Translations under genes and position numbers: made by a program
Notes under the pieces: model-generated
The model's input: the letters and a program-made list of their open reading frames with translations, nothing else
Told to the model about the DNA's origin: nothing
Databases searched by the model: none
Shown: positions 1-15,576 of the stretch, in pieces
How the letters are laid out: each line of letters opens with the position of its first letter
Position numbering within the stretch: the first letter of the stretch is position 1
Source of the DNA: Phragmites australis
Taxonomy: Eukaryota > Streptophyta > Magnoliopsida > Poales > Poaceae
DNA: 64,000 nt
Assembly (NCBI RefSeq): GCF_958298935.1
Contig: NC_084938.1
Span: 22,239,501 to 22,303,500 of the forward strand
Direction: 5' to 3'

Positions 1-1789
1 TGTTCAGCGGTTTGTCCTTCTCCCGGCAAATGCTTCCCGTGGCTAACACAACACAGAGCTCTCTCATCGGGCGCACCACAGGATCGCCCAGGTACGACGC
101 TGTGGCCTTTTTGCATCCAGTTGAGGCTGCACCCAAGGGCGTTTGCTGGTGCTGAGTGGTCAGTAGAGCTTGGAGGTAAGTGCGATGTTCTGGAACTTGG
201 ACGTTGTTGTTTGCTGGTGACTAAAGGAGTTTGTGACGTGCTACAGGAGATGGAGTTTGAGAACTTCTTGTGATTTGTAGACAATAGGAAGCTCTATGCC
301 CTGAACCTCTACAATACCAATATCTTGTTGGATCTCTGCAGATGACAACCTTGTGATCTGAGGCAAAACAGTTGAAGCATCTGCCTTGGGTCTTCTTTAA
401 GTAGAGTCCCCTTCTGTGCTTTGAGCTATCTTGTTGTTTAGGAGCTAACTTGATCTCTCCTTCAATTTAAACTAAAGCGAACTGAAAACACTGATAAAAA
501 CAAAACATGACGCTTGTGTCTTCAAGTCAAGCCACTGTCACTACAAAAAATTATCCATGACAGTTACACTACGCGTATCAGTTGCCAGTCTCTCGACTGT
601 TCAGCGCTTTAATTCCTCCTGTCCATTTCGTCCTTCCCTGCTGAGTGATCAAGGGCGGCCGAGCTGAGCTCAGTGCAACGCTGATTGCTCCTCCGGTGTC
701 GTTAGTTTTGTACGAGCGAAACCAAGTGGACCGTTGGAACACCACGGCGCACCAAGGTTTGCGTCGCGGCCGGCGGCCTCGATCTCTCTTTCCTCGTTTA
801 ATAACCTGAAGGAAAAGGCTCTAACGGATGATGGGCAGATACGGTCTCTTTGACACTACTCGATAGCTAGATTGCGTTCTCGGAAAGACACCACTCGGAC
901 CAATATAAAACGCGCCGGGTCATCGTCCCGGCAGATCCCTCATCCCCTCGCCGATCTCAGGCGGCGCCTTTTGCCACCGAAAAGCTCTCGCCGGTGCACA
1001 TAATTTACACGAGCCGTTTCGCATTCTGCCGGGCGGCTGATATTGGAAAGGAGAAAAGGGTTCAGTTAAATACCTGCGATCGATGGAGATAAGGGAGCGA
1101 GAGATGTAGTTAAATTTATCCATGAGTCGACCTCGTGTACCTAATTCTAGTGATAAGTTTCTGTATTTGATAAACCTTTTTGTCCTGGGATGGGACCAAT
1201 CATGCATGAACTCAACTGGGATCATCGGCCTCGACAACGTCATTAGCAGCGACCTGTAGCGCAACAGCGATCGATCCGAGTGAGGATCAAGCTAGGCCGC
1301 TCGGGCTCTGCTGCGTGCAATCGACAGCGAGTAAAATTTATTGTGTTCCGTTACATCGATCGATCGATCGATTGGTCTCGTCGAATTTTCTGCCCGCGCG
1401 CGGCGGCGTCGGTTGGCTGCCAACGTGTGTTCTGTGCGTGACCACACGTGACAAGGGCCTGCCTGACAGCTAGGGAAGATGAAGATGATCCTATTGTTAA
1501 CACGGCACAAAGATTATCCTGTTCGCGAACCAGCGTTGATCTGTCGCGACGGCAGAGTTCGTTTGCTCGACAAGCTTGCGAGAGGGATGCTTGGGTTGGG
1601 ATGCTGTATGTGTGCGTGTGCTGTTTGTCGCGCTATACAGGTGTTACTAAAGCGACCCTGCCGCAATTCGGCTCTCGTCGCCGACTGCAACTGGGCACGA
1701 AAAGGAGAGAAATGGAGTCGATCTGTGCCATCGTAATATACTAGTCCACAAGATAAAAAAAAAGCTGTCCAAAAAACGACAGACCCTAT
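1..1789. other. Intergenic DNA, no gene recognised
   Basis: I see no convincing exon here. A plus-strand TATA-like stretch (ATATAAAA at about 903-910) is followed by GC-rich sequence and could be a core promoter, but no credible reading frame follows it. A short ATCG microsatellite lies at about 1352-1372. The sequence CACTACAAAAAAT near 538 resembles the end of a CACTA-type DNA transposon, but no partner end was found. Confidence 0.5.
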
Positions 1790-2430
1790 TTGGCCGTCAC
1801 GTCCGGCTCGGGCGCCAGCGCTGTCAACGATCGTACCCCGCCACAATATCGGTGCTCCATGGATCAAGTCGCCAACGCGACCGGACCAGTCTGGCTCGTC
1901 CAGTTTCGCGCCGCACGCATCTCCGTCGTCCGACGTGCGTGCGCGCAGCTCTCCAATCGTTGTAGAAGCCGGCTACAAGCAACCGCGCGAACCGGCGGGC
2001 GCCGCGAGGGACGGGGGAGGCGTCTCCGGCCGCGAGATCGCGGTGCGAGAAGGGAAAGGGACGCCGCTGGAACCAACGGCCCCGCGGCCCCGCGCGTCGC
2101 GGTCGCGGCGTTTGGATCGGGCTCCGGTGCCACGTGGGGTGCCGGACGGGACCAGCGAGACACGGCGAAAACTACGCGGGAACGGAATAAGGGCGAGGGC
2201 GAGGCCGGGCCGAGGCCAAGCAGGGACGACGCCGTTCGCGAACGCACGCCACGGGGGCAAAGGCGAGACGCCGGGAGATGGGAACGGACGATCACAGCTG
2301 GCTCGTCAGGGGGCCGCTTCCAAGTGGACAAGACACGAAAACCAGCAGCCGGCGGGGCCGCGAGACGACGAGCGTCGTTGCGTCTCGATCTCACATCACC
2401 GCCACCCGCTCGAGGAATAACAGGACGAGA
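1790..2430. other. GC-rich block, possible CpG island or captured exon
   Basis: This roughly 640 bp block is strongly GC- and CpG-rich compared with its surroundings and is open in several frames on both strands. The translations are Arg/Ala/Pro-rich and low in complexity, as expected by chance in such DNA. I recognise no domain. It lies about 270 bp beyond the stop codon of the cytokinin oxidase gene. It could be the promoter-proximal part of an unrecognised gene or a captured gene fragment. Confidence 0.35.
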
Positions 2431-2697
2431 AATTGGGAAAGTAGCGAAGGAAAAGGCTATAGCTTTCGTTTTCCTTTGCACCCTTCATGCAGCTCCTTTT
2501 TCGAGGGAAAATTCATGCAGATTTCACAAACTCATCCACCCCCTTTGCCACCCAAATGTACCTAACTGTGACCCTATCATCATCATTGTACCCTGCGAAC
2601 TGCTCCCATTCATCATCACCAGGATCAGCAGCGTAATCGCCATCATTACCGCCAGCAGCAACAAAATCAGCCTTATAATTCCACTCGGTCTCCTCTC

Positions 2698-5582
<2,885 letters not shown>

Positions 5583-5670
5583 CTAGCTAGCTTCGCCGCT
5601 CTGTATTGTGTGAATTGTGATGCCACGGTGCTCTGCTTGCTTGCGCTCGTGGTAGTTTGGGTCGAGGGGG

Positions 5671-5678
5671 TTTATATC
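5671..5678 (-). promoter_or_regulatory. TATA box of the cytokinin oxidase gene
   Basis: On the minus strand this reads GATATAAA. It lies about 175 bp upstream of the ATG, so transcription would start near 5640 and give a leader of about 145 nt. The placement is by pattern only. Confidence 0.55.
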
Positions 5679-5699
5679 GAGCGGACACGCGGACGTCAA

Positions 5700-7440
5700 A
5701 CACTCGGTCACGTTTCTCGAGAAAGAAAATTAAATAAACAGTGACATGTTGCAAATTTTAACCAAGTTCCCAACTCTTTCTTTATCTGTTCTCCTCAATA
5801 TTTCTAGTATATTTCTTGAGTGAACCCGTCTTCTGCTTTTTCGTGTTTCACAGATGATCACAAGACGGATGTTCATGATCGGATCTAACGTTTGCTTGTC
5901 TGCCACTATTCAGTGTGCGAACCAAAGAAAGGGTAGCTGGTAGCCTGGGACTTGGAGGGGCGATGCATCTGGAACTGCAAATTATTTGCACTGCTGATTC
6001 ATCACTTGGCCTCAAATCTTTGTCTTTGTGTAATCTTACGGCGGTCTATTTCCCAATCAGTTGTACTAAACTCTTTTGCCTCGCCATAATTGAACGACAG
6101 AGCTCCAACCTATTTGTTTCTTATATAAGAAGAAAAAAAAGGAAAAAGCTTCGCCTCACATCACTTGTTAAGATGCATGGTTTCTTCCGGGCAGATAGAG
6201 ATGAAAACATGGGCACATCACATGGCGCGCCCTGCCGCAGACCAGATTTGACAGGTCGCCAAAATTTCTCCGGCGTGGCGGCCAGGCCCCATCCATCCTC
6301 ACCGTGGAAGCTGAAGTTTCCATAACCTCCGAAGCGGCTGCATTAGCTGCGGCGTGACGGTATACCAGTGTACTGCTTGACCAATCGCATGCCGATGCTG
6401 TACTCTTTGCGAGTGCTTGGCGCATTGAAAAGCACGGGCCACAGCGCTGCGAGCTCGACGAGCCCGGAGTTAGAAGCTCGGTAGGTCGAAGTGTCACTCG
6501 CCGGCAGCTCAGTAGGCCCGAGTATCACACTCAACAGCAGCTGCCACCAGCCATGTCGATTTCCTCGATCTGAGGTCTTTGGATGCCATGTGCTTGCTCG
6601 GATTGGATTAGCATGCGTAGATTGTAAACTCTGCTGCTGGAAACAGGGGCTTGTGGTGGAACTGCAACCGTTGAAAGGACACCCGGGGAACATGAGCGGA
6701 GCCACAGACAACGAGGAGAGATGGCTCTCTGTGGAAGAAAACTTTGGAGTGGTCCTTTCACTTCCTTTTACTTGCTACTAGTGGCTTGTTTATGTAGGTG
6801 GGGGTTGAGGGCATCTTGTTTGTTTTGAAGCTTCAAAGTTCCCACAGTAAGAAAAGGAAGGATTTGCACAACATAGTTCGGTGGTATATCAATCAAGCTA
6901 TCAACGACCAAACTAAATGATCCGTGATATGCAAATTTTAAACACTCATTTTTATAGGATATGCATATAAAACACAATAAAATTATACTATTGTGAAAGT
7001 ACTTTCGACACGGATATATATATATATAATGTATGTGATGGCTTTAAATAATTAGAAAGATATATGTCAATGACCAACCTTTAGAATTTTGTTCTCTTTC
7101 TGATTGGAGTGAGCATTGCAGAAGTTAAAGTTTGTGACAACTAAACTGTATATTAAAATCATGAGCACTGCATTTATACAACAAATATAAGTGTATTATT
7201 GAATATATAGCCGCGTAATCACGCAGATCATTCGCCTAGTAAAACAGAAAAAAACAAAACTCATGGCAAATCACCAACAGTCTTGACCAGTAGACACCTT
7301 AAGTATCAATATTGGCCTAATTAAATAAATTTATGGAGGGAATTGCTCCAACAATATTATGTTTTGATCACGCCTTTTTCCAAAGTTCCTTTAGCACACT
7401 AATATAAACAATTAATTAATTATCAAATAACCAAATGCGT
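5700..7440. other. Intergenic DNA upstream of the cytokinin oxidase gene
   Basis: The part from 5700 to about 5900 is the likely proximal promoter. A GC-richer island at 6160-6780 has short open frames on both strands that I cannot assign; it may be a gene or transposon relic. The rest is AT-rich, with a (TA)n run near 7015-7029. No gene is supported. Confidence 0.5.
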
Positions 7441-7441
7441 A

Positions 7442-7560
7442 TACTCCCTCCAGTAAAAAATACAGTTCTTCTAGATGCTGAGACTATCTCCACAATGTAG
7501 TTCTGGCAGTCTGTTTCTAATGTTGTATTTTTTGAAACGTAATAAGATTATAAGAGAGTG
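7442..7560. repeat. Possible MITE end (CTCCCTCC-type)
   Basis: TACTCCCTCC at 7442-7451 is the kind of terminal sequence seen on grass Stowaway-like MITEs. No matching inverted end (GGAGGGAGTA) is visible downstream, so this would be a truncated copy. Chance is possible. Confidence 0.3.
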
Positions 7561-10223
7561 GCCATTTTTTAAGTGCTTGAAAACAGCTTTTCATAAAACT
7601 CTACACATCATATCCACACGTCCGTAGTATTATGAAACAGACTTTTCTTCTAAAAAAAGTTTATTGTACAGGTTTCAAAATGGCAAAATGGCATTTATTT
7701 CGAAACAACCATGTTGCCAGCACCGCTGCACATCCTGAAACCGTGTCTCAGAATAGAAGTACGCATACAGGCCATGGCGGATTCGCAGAATCAGCCTTGG
7801 AAAAATACCAAAACTTGTTACTATGTACTTGCGATTCTACACAGGAAAACATGAGCTCAGGTTCCAACTTTCTGCTTAGCTCAGTTAGATTTCGACCGGC
7901 CTTCGTGTAAGCTCAGAAATGTACGACCCTCCACTTGCAGGACGACGTCGAGGTCGAGGGCCGGCGCTTTCAGCCACTGCAAGTCTGCAATTAGTCTCCG
8001 TCAAAAGCCCGGGAGGCGAGCGAATCGTCTCGCCGGCTCGTGGCGTTACGCCACTGCTGTTGCATCGATCGACCGCTTGCAATAATTGTTGCACCGGTTA
8101 CGGCTGGATTTCGATCGCTTCGGACGTACGGGGACTGACCTGAGTTATTCAGGGAGGGCCCTCCCGAGACGTTCCGGAAGGAGGCCGACGCGAGCGGCGT
8201 GATGGTGTGTGCTTGCTCTTGTCATTCTGTGCCGGCCTTGATCACCAGAATTCAAGCAAAATTTTCAAGGGCGTTGCACATAGGAACTGTCAACCATGGA
8301 GGTTTCCTCTCTCTCCAGTTTGATCCTCAGTAACCTGTCAAAAAGTTCGACCATATTTACAATTCATACGAAAGAATATCCATGCGAATAACATATAGAC
8401 AGTCCTAAGAGGTTACTCTCCCATGAGATGACAGAAAATCAGTTAGACTGTTTGTTTTTTTCTTATCTTTCTTCTAATATATCTCGACAACTCTTTTATC
8501 GTCCTTTTAAAGAAAAAAAAAGATATATAAACAGTCCCAAAAATATATTAGGTACAACAGCATGCAAAATTTTGAGTCACTTTAGCCATAAAATCCTTAA
8601 AAAAGACATGGGAGAAAAGAAATTTGGATTGTACACAATGCATATGCATTTGTTTTTGCTTCTCTTCTTTGTCCATTGCATGCGCATCCGCTGATTGGTG
8701 CAAAATGTGTTTGTCCGGCAGTGCGGCTTGAATTGGAGGGGAAATTCTTCCTGGCCTTTTCTGTGGACGCGAAAGAAAATTCTCTCGGATCGATGGCGCC
8801 GTCGCGGTGTCACGTAGCCGGATTGCCAAGAGGGCAATGATTTTCCAGAATCTCTCTCTTCGCGCCTCTCTTCTCATGCATGTCTTCACTTGGCAACCTT
8901 GATCATGTCACTGTCACCTAGTAGTAGTATTTTGCTCACATCACATGGCATGCTACTTACAAAGGCAGATAGACCAGCAATATATATCAAAACAAAAATC
9001 ATTTTTTCTCAAGAAAAACAGAGAGAAACTCTGAAAACACATAATATCTGACCGCAATTCGTAAACTAGGAGGATTGCAAGGGAAAATAAACTAAATTTT
9101 CCGATCGTTGCCAATAGGATTCGATGTATTCTCTGCTATCCTTACAAATAACAAAGGTTGGATGCTGTAGTCTGCGGAGAGTATATAAACAAATCCAAAA
9201 TGCTTGTAATAGCATCGAGTAAATTTGGACACTCCTTTCTCAAGGAACGAAAATTGGAAATTTAGATAGAAGTGGTGTTATGATCTAAGATCATAAGGTA
9301 ATACATATCTATCGGAGGATAGCTGAACGAGATCGGCTACTAAGGAAGAGAGATTATATTATATATTAGAGAGACTTATCTCATGCTACCGTGGTGCTCC
9401 TTGGGCCCACACAGCGTCCGGCTAGCTGCCTTGACGTACGTCACTCCCAATCGAGCAAGTCAAGCAATAATATGCCACTGAAAAGACAACAAATGAGATA
9501 GATCACAATAATTGGTCATGAAATGTCAGTTTCAATAGGCTCAGCCTATTTTCCTTTTCCTCTAAAACTTATTAGCATAGGTATTCTAACAATCATCATT
9601 CCATGAGGATGCGGACTAGTCCAGAATTGCTCTTTTGGTGCATGGTAGCTTGACATCTCACCTACAGCTACAAGTGCTAAGTGCCTAGCTTCACACCTGA
9701 CCAGTTTTCAGGTACTTGGCTGTTTAGGGTTAGAATGAGTGTTTATGTTATGCAGTTCTGTTTTGTTCATAAACCATATCAATTTCATTTATGTCAAAGG
9801 ATTATCATATCTCTGCAGGAGTGTACAAGTGTTAGTGTTTGCAGCACCCAGAGCAACCGCCAGTCTCTCTTAGAGGTTTTTATCGGCAGCTTCTTGAAAT
9901 AGAATGCTAAATTCTGCGATGCTCTGAAGCAGGAGTACATGTCATGCTGCCGACGAAGAAACCTTCAGCTTGCCGTGCTATTGCAATCTTTCGCGATTAA
10001 TTTGTGAACATGCTGAGCATGTAAATAGCTGAGAATGATATCTCCATTACATCATTTGTTGTGCCAGTAACATATCAACTCTGTTTATGAACACGCAGGA
10101 AAGGTTTGAACATCTTATATATGTGCCAACGGATCGTTGTCCTCATGCCAATCGTCTTGAAGACAGTTGAGTAATTGACTTGGAAATCTGCTTCCGAGGA
10201 AGTGGAGATGGCGAGTTATAATA
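7561..10223. other. Intergenic DNA with possible exon relics
   Basis: Mostly AT-rich, unassigned sequence, with GC-richer patches at 7890-8240 and 8700-8890. At 9800-10180 two short open segments each directly follow a CAG that could be a splice acceptor (9821 and 10099) and each ends in an in-frame stop. They look like remnants of 3' exons but encode nothing I recognise. No gene is called. Confidence 0.45.
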
Positions 10224-12300
10224 TGTAGGATCGAAAGTGACGATTAGAGAGGAATGAATATGTATCTAAATAATTTCTTATGAAATTGATGATCTTTTCT
10301 TATTTTTAATCACCCAACATATTTTAAAGCTTGAGCTGAAATAAAATACTCAGAGAGACAAAGTGAGATGAAAGTTTCAAGATAATATGACTTCACGGAT
10401 GAAATATGAACCATATGTTCCATTCAAAACTATTTCATGTGTCTTTGTAACCAAAAGCTCGTAACTTTGAAGATAAACGAAATAGTGACGAGATCACCGG
10501 GCAAGTAAACTCTTCAAGATGATGGTCCAGAGGTAACGGAATTCAAGACCTCATCGCATATGCATGTGTATATGAATTCTATGCCTCTAATATCAAGAAA
10601 AATAACTTTTCAAGGCGTTAAAATTTCAGCTCAAAAAGAAAAACAAAAATCAACAATAAAACACCAAGAACTTGCAAACATGCAAAGGAACCGATAGAAA
10701 GAAACTAGAAGAAAGAGAATTCAAACATATGCAAAAACTTAAACTTTATTACTCAAAAAAGTTAGCTCTATTTTATACGGATTACAAAGATTTATCTCTC
10801 AAAACTCTCGCTTATTACATAAGCTAAGCACTCATCTCTCTCCTCTAAAACCCTAGCACAAGGCTCTCATGTGCATGGCTCAAGGGATGGGTTTTCCAAC
10901 TAGCAAAATCCCTCTATTTATAGCCTAGGAAACTTGACCCTTAAGTTTCCTTAACTTTTCCCAAAATACCACTCGCTTGTAGTACATTCCTACCTACCAC
11001 CGGGGGTATTTTAGTCTATTTTCTCCTCCATTCATCGGACGACCGTGGCGCCTTCACGACTTAGTTTTGTCTCAATGTAAACTTCACGATGATGCCACGT
11101 GCACTCCATCCACCCGCGATTTTGTGGCCAAACTGGAAAACCGACTAGCACTCTTCTTAAGGCGTGACTCGCAGCTGCTTGTTTTGACCTCAAGCAAGTC
11201 TTTTCGATGTTGATACGTGTCCTCCGTCTTGTGATCTTGACTGCCGACAAGTCTCTCCCGCTCCTGATCCCTCGAGCCACCTTATCACTTGCACCGGCAT
11301 CCCCTTTGTTTAACTTTGTCAACACGCCGCCTTCATCAATCTTCATCTCTTGCCTTGCTTGACATCCACGTGTACCATTAGGATCATCCTTGACTCAGCC
11401 TGGCCTCCTTGATTGTCTGGCACCAAGCACCCCGCTTAGCCTCGATCACTCGCTAAGTTGCATCCATCACTTGTATACCATAAGACCAGCAAACATGCAT
11501 CTCTAGACCAATATAACATCATTACCTGTTAGTCTAAATCAAAATCAAATTGAAAAAGATCATGCATAATAAAAATGTAAACACCGGATGGTCCGACATT
11601 CACACCAATGCAACATCGGACCATCCGGTGAGTACAACTCCACTAGAACCCAATTTGCATTCTTCTCTGAAAAAATTAGTCCAGTGATCATGAAATCTCA
11701 ACACCGGACAATCCGGTGCACACTTCAACATTTGCCTCAAAACTGAAAGGCTCCAGTGATACTCTCTGGTGTTCATACGCCCATCACCGGATCATCCAGT
11801 GAGTACATCATCACTGGAACTTAGTTTCTCAACTTCTCTGAAAATCTTTGTCCGGTGAAGCCTCTAGTGATCGCCTGTGCACACACTGGACCATCTGGTG
11901 AGGCTACTGCACCAGACTTTCATATTTGCACCATTCTTTGGAAAAATTAGTTTGGTGCTCACTCTCACTAACATCGGACCTTCTGGTGAATGAATTTTTC
12001 TTTGCCTCTGCACTGAAAAGCTCCAGTGCTCATATCTACCACACACCAGACTATCCGACGAGCTCAAAAACTCTCACACCGGAGTATCTGATGAGTTTAA
12101 GCTTCCTGCACCGAGACACCGATACAAACTCTAATTCTTTTCAACTTTAGTTAGACAAAATCAACATTGCAATATATAACCAAGCATATTCTAACTAACA
12201 AAAGCCACACAAACGTCAATCACTCATCACACAAGATAAAACCAAGGCACGTCTCAACTTGGTTTCTCAATCTTCACCCTTGATGAGTGCATTGACAACA
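10224..12300 (-). repeat. 3' LTR of copia-A
   Basis: On the plus strand it starts TGTAGGATCG and ends GACAACA, so on the element's own strand it runs TG...CA. Its first 260 bp match the truncated copy at 19275-19537. At about 11580-12100 it holds roughly seven imperfect palindromes of the form CACCGGA-N-TCCGGTG, typical of Sirevirus LTRs. Confidence 0.75.
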
Positions 12301-12479
12301 TCACATTGAACAAAAGGAAGGTTTGAAGATCGCATAAGATGCTCATCCAAGTGACAAAAACTCGAGAAAGAGTAAGAACATGTCACTTGGCATAAGAAGA
12401 TTACAAAGGCTCGAAGAGAAAAAGGAGACTAGCAAAAAATCAAATAAAAACAAAAAAAATGCAAAAGATGCTCTCCTTA

Positions 12480-12565
12480 TGCTCTCCCTTGATGAATTCA
12501 CATGTTACATTTTCTCCCCATTTGAGACTTGCTTTCATGATTTCTCCCCCTTTGGCAATGCAAAC
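12480..12565 (-). promoter_or_regulatory. Polypurine tracts of copia-A
   Basis: Read on the minus strand this holds GCCAAAGGGGGAGAAATC and, further on, AAATGGGGAGAAAATG. Multiple conserved polypurine tracts before the 3' LTR are a known Sirevirus feature. They prime plus-strand DNA synthesis. Confidence 0.6.
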
Positions 12566-13649
12566 ATCAAGGATAAAATATTATGCAATGCATGAATATG
12601 CAATCCTAATGAGCTTTCATAAGTATATAACAAATCATTTGCAAAAGCTATAATTGTTAAAGGGCCGTGAAACTGAGAAGGTGAAACTCACAATTGCATA
12701 GAGTCTCAAAAAGAGACAGTGACACAAGAACATAAAGCATCACAAGCTAAACCCGAAGAATTAGTTGGCGCATTGAAGTTCACATAGCCGAATCATGTTC
12801 AAAGTGACCACCAAATAAGCATCCACTCGTGCCGAGGCAATACAAGCATGAAGAACTAGCCAATTTCAACCTCAAACTAAGCAAACAAGAGTTCAGGACA
12901 TAGGGCTTTGCAAATGCTCACATATGAAACCAAGACTTAGATTGATCAAGTGGATAAAAGAATTAATATTTAGGCATATTTCTCTCTTTCTCAATTTATC
13001 CTCAAGTTGCCTCTTATCAAGCAAAGTGTCGCGCGACTGGGTACGGCAAACACCTTGAGCCTTCAAGACAACCGTATTGGATCATATTTTAGCACAAGGG
13101 ACTTGATTTTTCATGATTATTCAATTTGCACAAGATATTAATATGGTCACAAGTTCAAGTTAAGTAGTGCCTTTGCGACACAAGGAACACATGTTCCCCC
13201 AAGGTTCTATCACGAGCTAAACGTTTAACAAAGACGGAAAAGATAGTGCAATATTCCTCAATCTACTGTCTTGAATCAAAAAGTCCTAGAGCAAGATATT
13301 CATCAAACTAGTCTTAACACAAGTATTGCCTAAGCCTAAGTAAATACGAACATGGTGATCAAGAAAGTAGCATTTCATAGCCTACATGATTCATAAAATT
13401 GCCAAATATCATTTTAGGGAAAGCTAGCTTGCTCGAGATGTTTCATGTCATAGCATCAAGAAGAGTTTAAGATTAAAATATTGCTCCGCACAACTACTCA
13501 ATTTAGTCTAAATTCAAATCTAGAACAAGAAAATACCAAAAAACATACAAGTCAAAACTCAATTACTATGATTATCTTACATGATGAGATGCAATGCAAA
13601 TGCTCAAAAGTAAGATAGAGTATTTACAATAGCAATTTTCCCTCACACA

Positions 13650-15070
13650 ATGTCATAGGGATGGCACACTCCAAGCTCTCCTCTCAAATAGGCAAATCTA
13701 GTTGTATCTAGAGGCTTAGTGAATACGTCGGCTAGCTGGTGTTGGGTATCAATGTAGCTCAACTCAATATCTCTCTTCTCATTGTGGTCTCTTAGAAGTG
13801 AAATCTCACATTTATGTGTTTGGTTTTTGAATGCTGAACCGAGTTGTTGGCTAGGCTAATAGCACTAGTGTTGTCATACAAAAGTGGTACACTATTAAAA
13901 TACAACCCAAAATCTCTCAAGGTAGCAATTATCTACAAAATCTGTGAGCACCAGCTATATATTCAACTTCAACAGTAGACTGTGCAATGCTAGACTATTT
14001 GCAAGAAGACCAACACATAAGAGAAGTACCAAGAAATGACAGGTACCAGAGGTACTCTTTCTGTCAATTCTACAACCAGTAAAATCCGCATCCAAAAAAC
14101 CTCAAAGAGAGAGAAGAAATGGCAGAATACCAAAGACCATACTCCAAGGTGTGCTTGAGGTACTTGAGTATGCGTTTCACCGCTTGGCGATGAGACGTCC
14201 TTGGTGAAACTTGAAAGCGTGCACACAAGCAAACGGCGAAGTGAATGTCCAGTCTTGTCGCCGTCAGATATAGAAGGGAGCCAATCATACTCCTGTACTC
14301 TCGTTGGTCCACCTACTCTCCATCTTCATCCGGATCAAGCATTGTCGAGGTAGCCATCGGTGTGGCTAAGGGTTTCGCATCGCTCATGTTGAACTTCTTC
14401 AGTAAATCCTTGGTGTACTTCGTCTGGTGGACGAATGTACCTTGCTTACATTGCTTGATTTGTAGTCCGAGTAAGAAGTTGAGCTTGTCCATCATTGACA
14501 TCTCAAATTTCCTGCTCATAGTTTCTGCAAACTTGGCTACAAGAGCATGAGAAGAACCACCAAAGATGGTATACAAAGTTTTATCTACATACCCCATCTC
14601 ATACCCATTCTCTAGCAAGAAAGATTTAAATCTATCATACCAAGCTTGAGGAGCTTGCTTAAGCCCATACAAAGCCTTCCTAAGCTTATACACTCTAGGA
14701 GGGTATTTGGGATGCTTAAAACCTAGGGGTTGCTTGATATAGATCTCTTTTCTATGAAGCCATTTGAGAAATCACTTTTGACATCCATTTAGTACAACTT
14801 GAAACCTTAGGATGCTACAAATGCAAGAAAAATTCGAATAGCTTCTAGCCTAGCTACTGGTGCAAAAGTCTCTCCAAAATCTATCCCCTCTACTTGAGTA
14901 AAACCTTTAGCCACAAGCCTAACCTTGTTTCTCACTACAGACCCATCCTCCCCTTGTTTGTTTTTGAAAACCTATTTTGTGCCAATGGTGTGAACATTAG
15001 GAGGTGGTTCTACTAGGATCCAAATTTGGTTTCTCTCAAAATTTTCTAACTCTTCATGTATGGTATTGAC
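13650..15070 (-). pseudogene. copia-A reverse transcriptase and RNase H remnant, YVDD box deleted
   Basis: Minus-strand frames show the copia RT core (KALYGLKQAPQAWYDRFKSF, then SRKFEMSMMDKLNFLLGLQIKQC) and the RT-RNase H connection (YRSMIGSLLYLTATRLDIHF). Compared with the sister fragment at 19840-20259, about 17 codons are missing in frame at 14565-14575. The loss includes the catalytic YVDD. Frameshifts and stops interrupt the rest. The RNase H part (13650-14060) is badly eroded. The protein could not be an active polymerase. Confidence 0.8.
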
Positions 15071-15576
15071 CTAATTTGAATTAGATAAAGCATGTCCAAC
15101 ATCATAGAGCTCAAAAGAAGCAACAAATATAGAATCAGTGAAATGAGTAGGAGAAACAGATTTGGACCTCATTACCCTCTCACCAAGGTCGTCGATCATC
15201 AGCTGTGAAGGATGTCGTCGCTGAATGTGTTGAGGGGCTTCACGCTGTGAGATGACCTCCCCCTCAAACACTATAGGTGCAGACTTGAAAATAGCTGAAG
15301 TAGAAGTAGAGGTTGCATGACCCTCTACCGGTGTAGAAGAGGCATGAGCTAGCTCGGGACTGAGTATAGTAGGAAGTAGTGGATCATCCTCGTCATCCCT
15401 AAGAGCTGAAAAGTCACCATTCAAGAAGATGCTTTCACCAATCTCATGGTCACCTGCACACTCAAAGGAAGCACTAGCATAAGGGGTTGATTCATCAAAA
15501 GTTATATTATAGGACTTCATGATGGTGTTAGTGTCAAGATTAAAGACCTTGTAAGAATGACCATGAAGAGAATACC

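Noticed and set aside
538..562. CACTA transposon
   Set aside because: Only one terminal-like motif. No inverted partner, subterminal repeats or transposase were found nearby.
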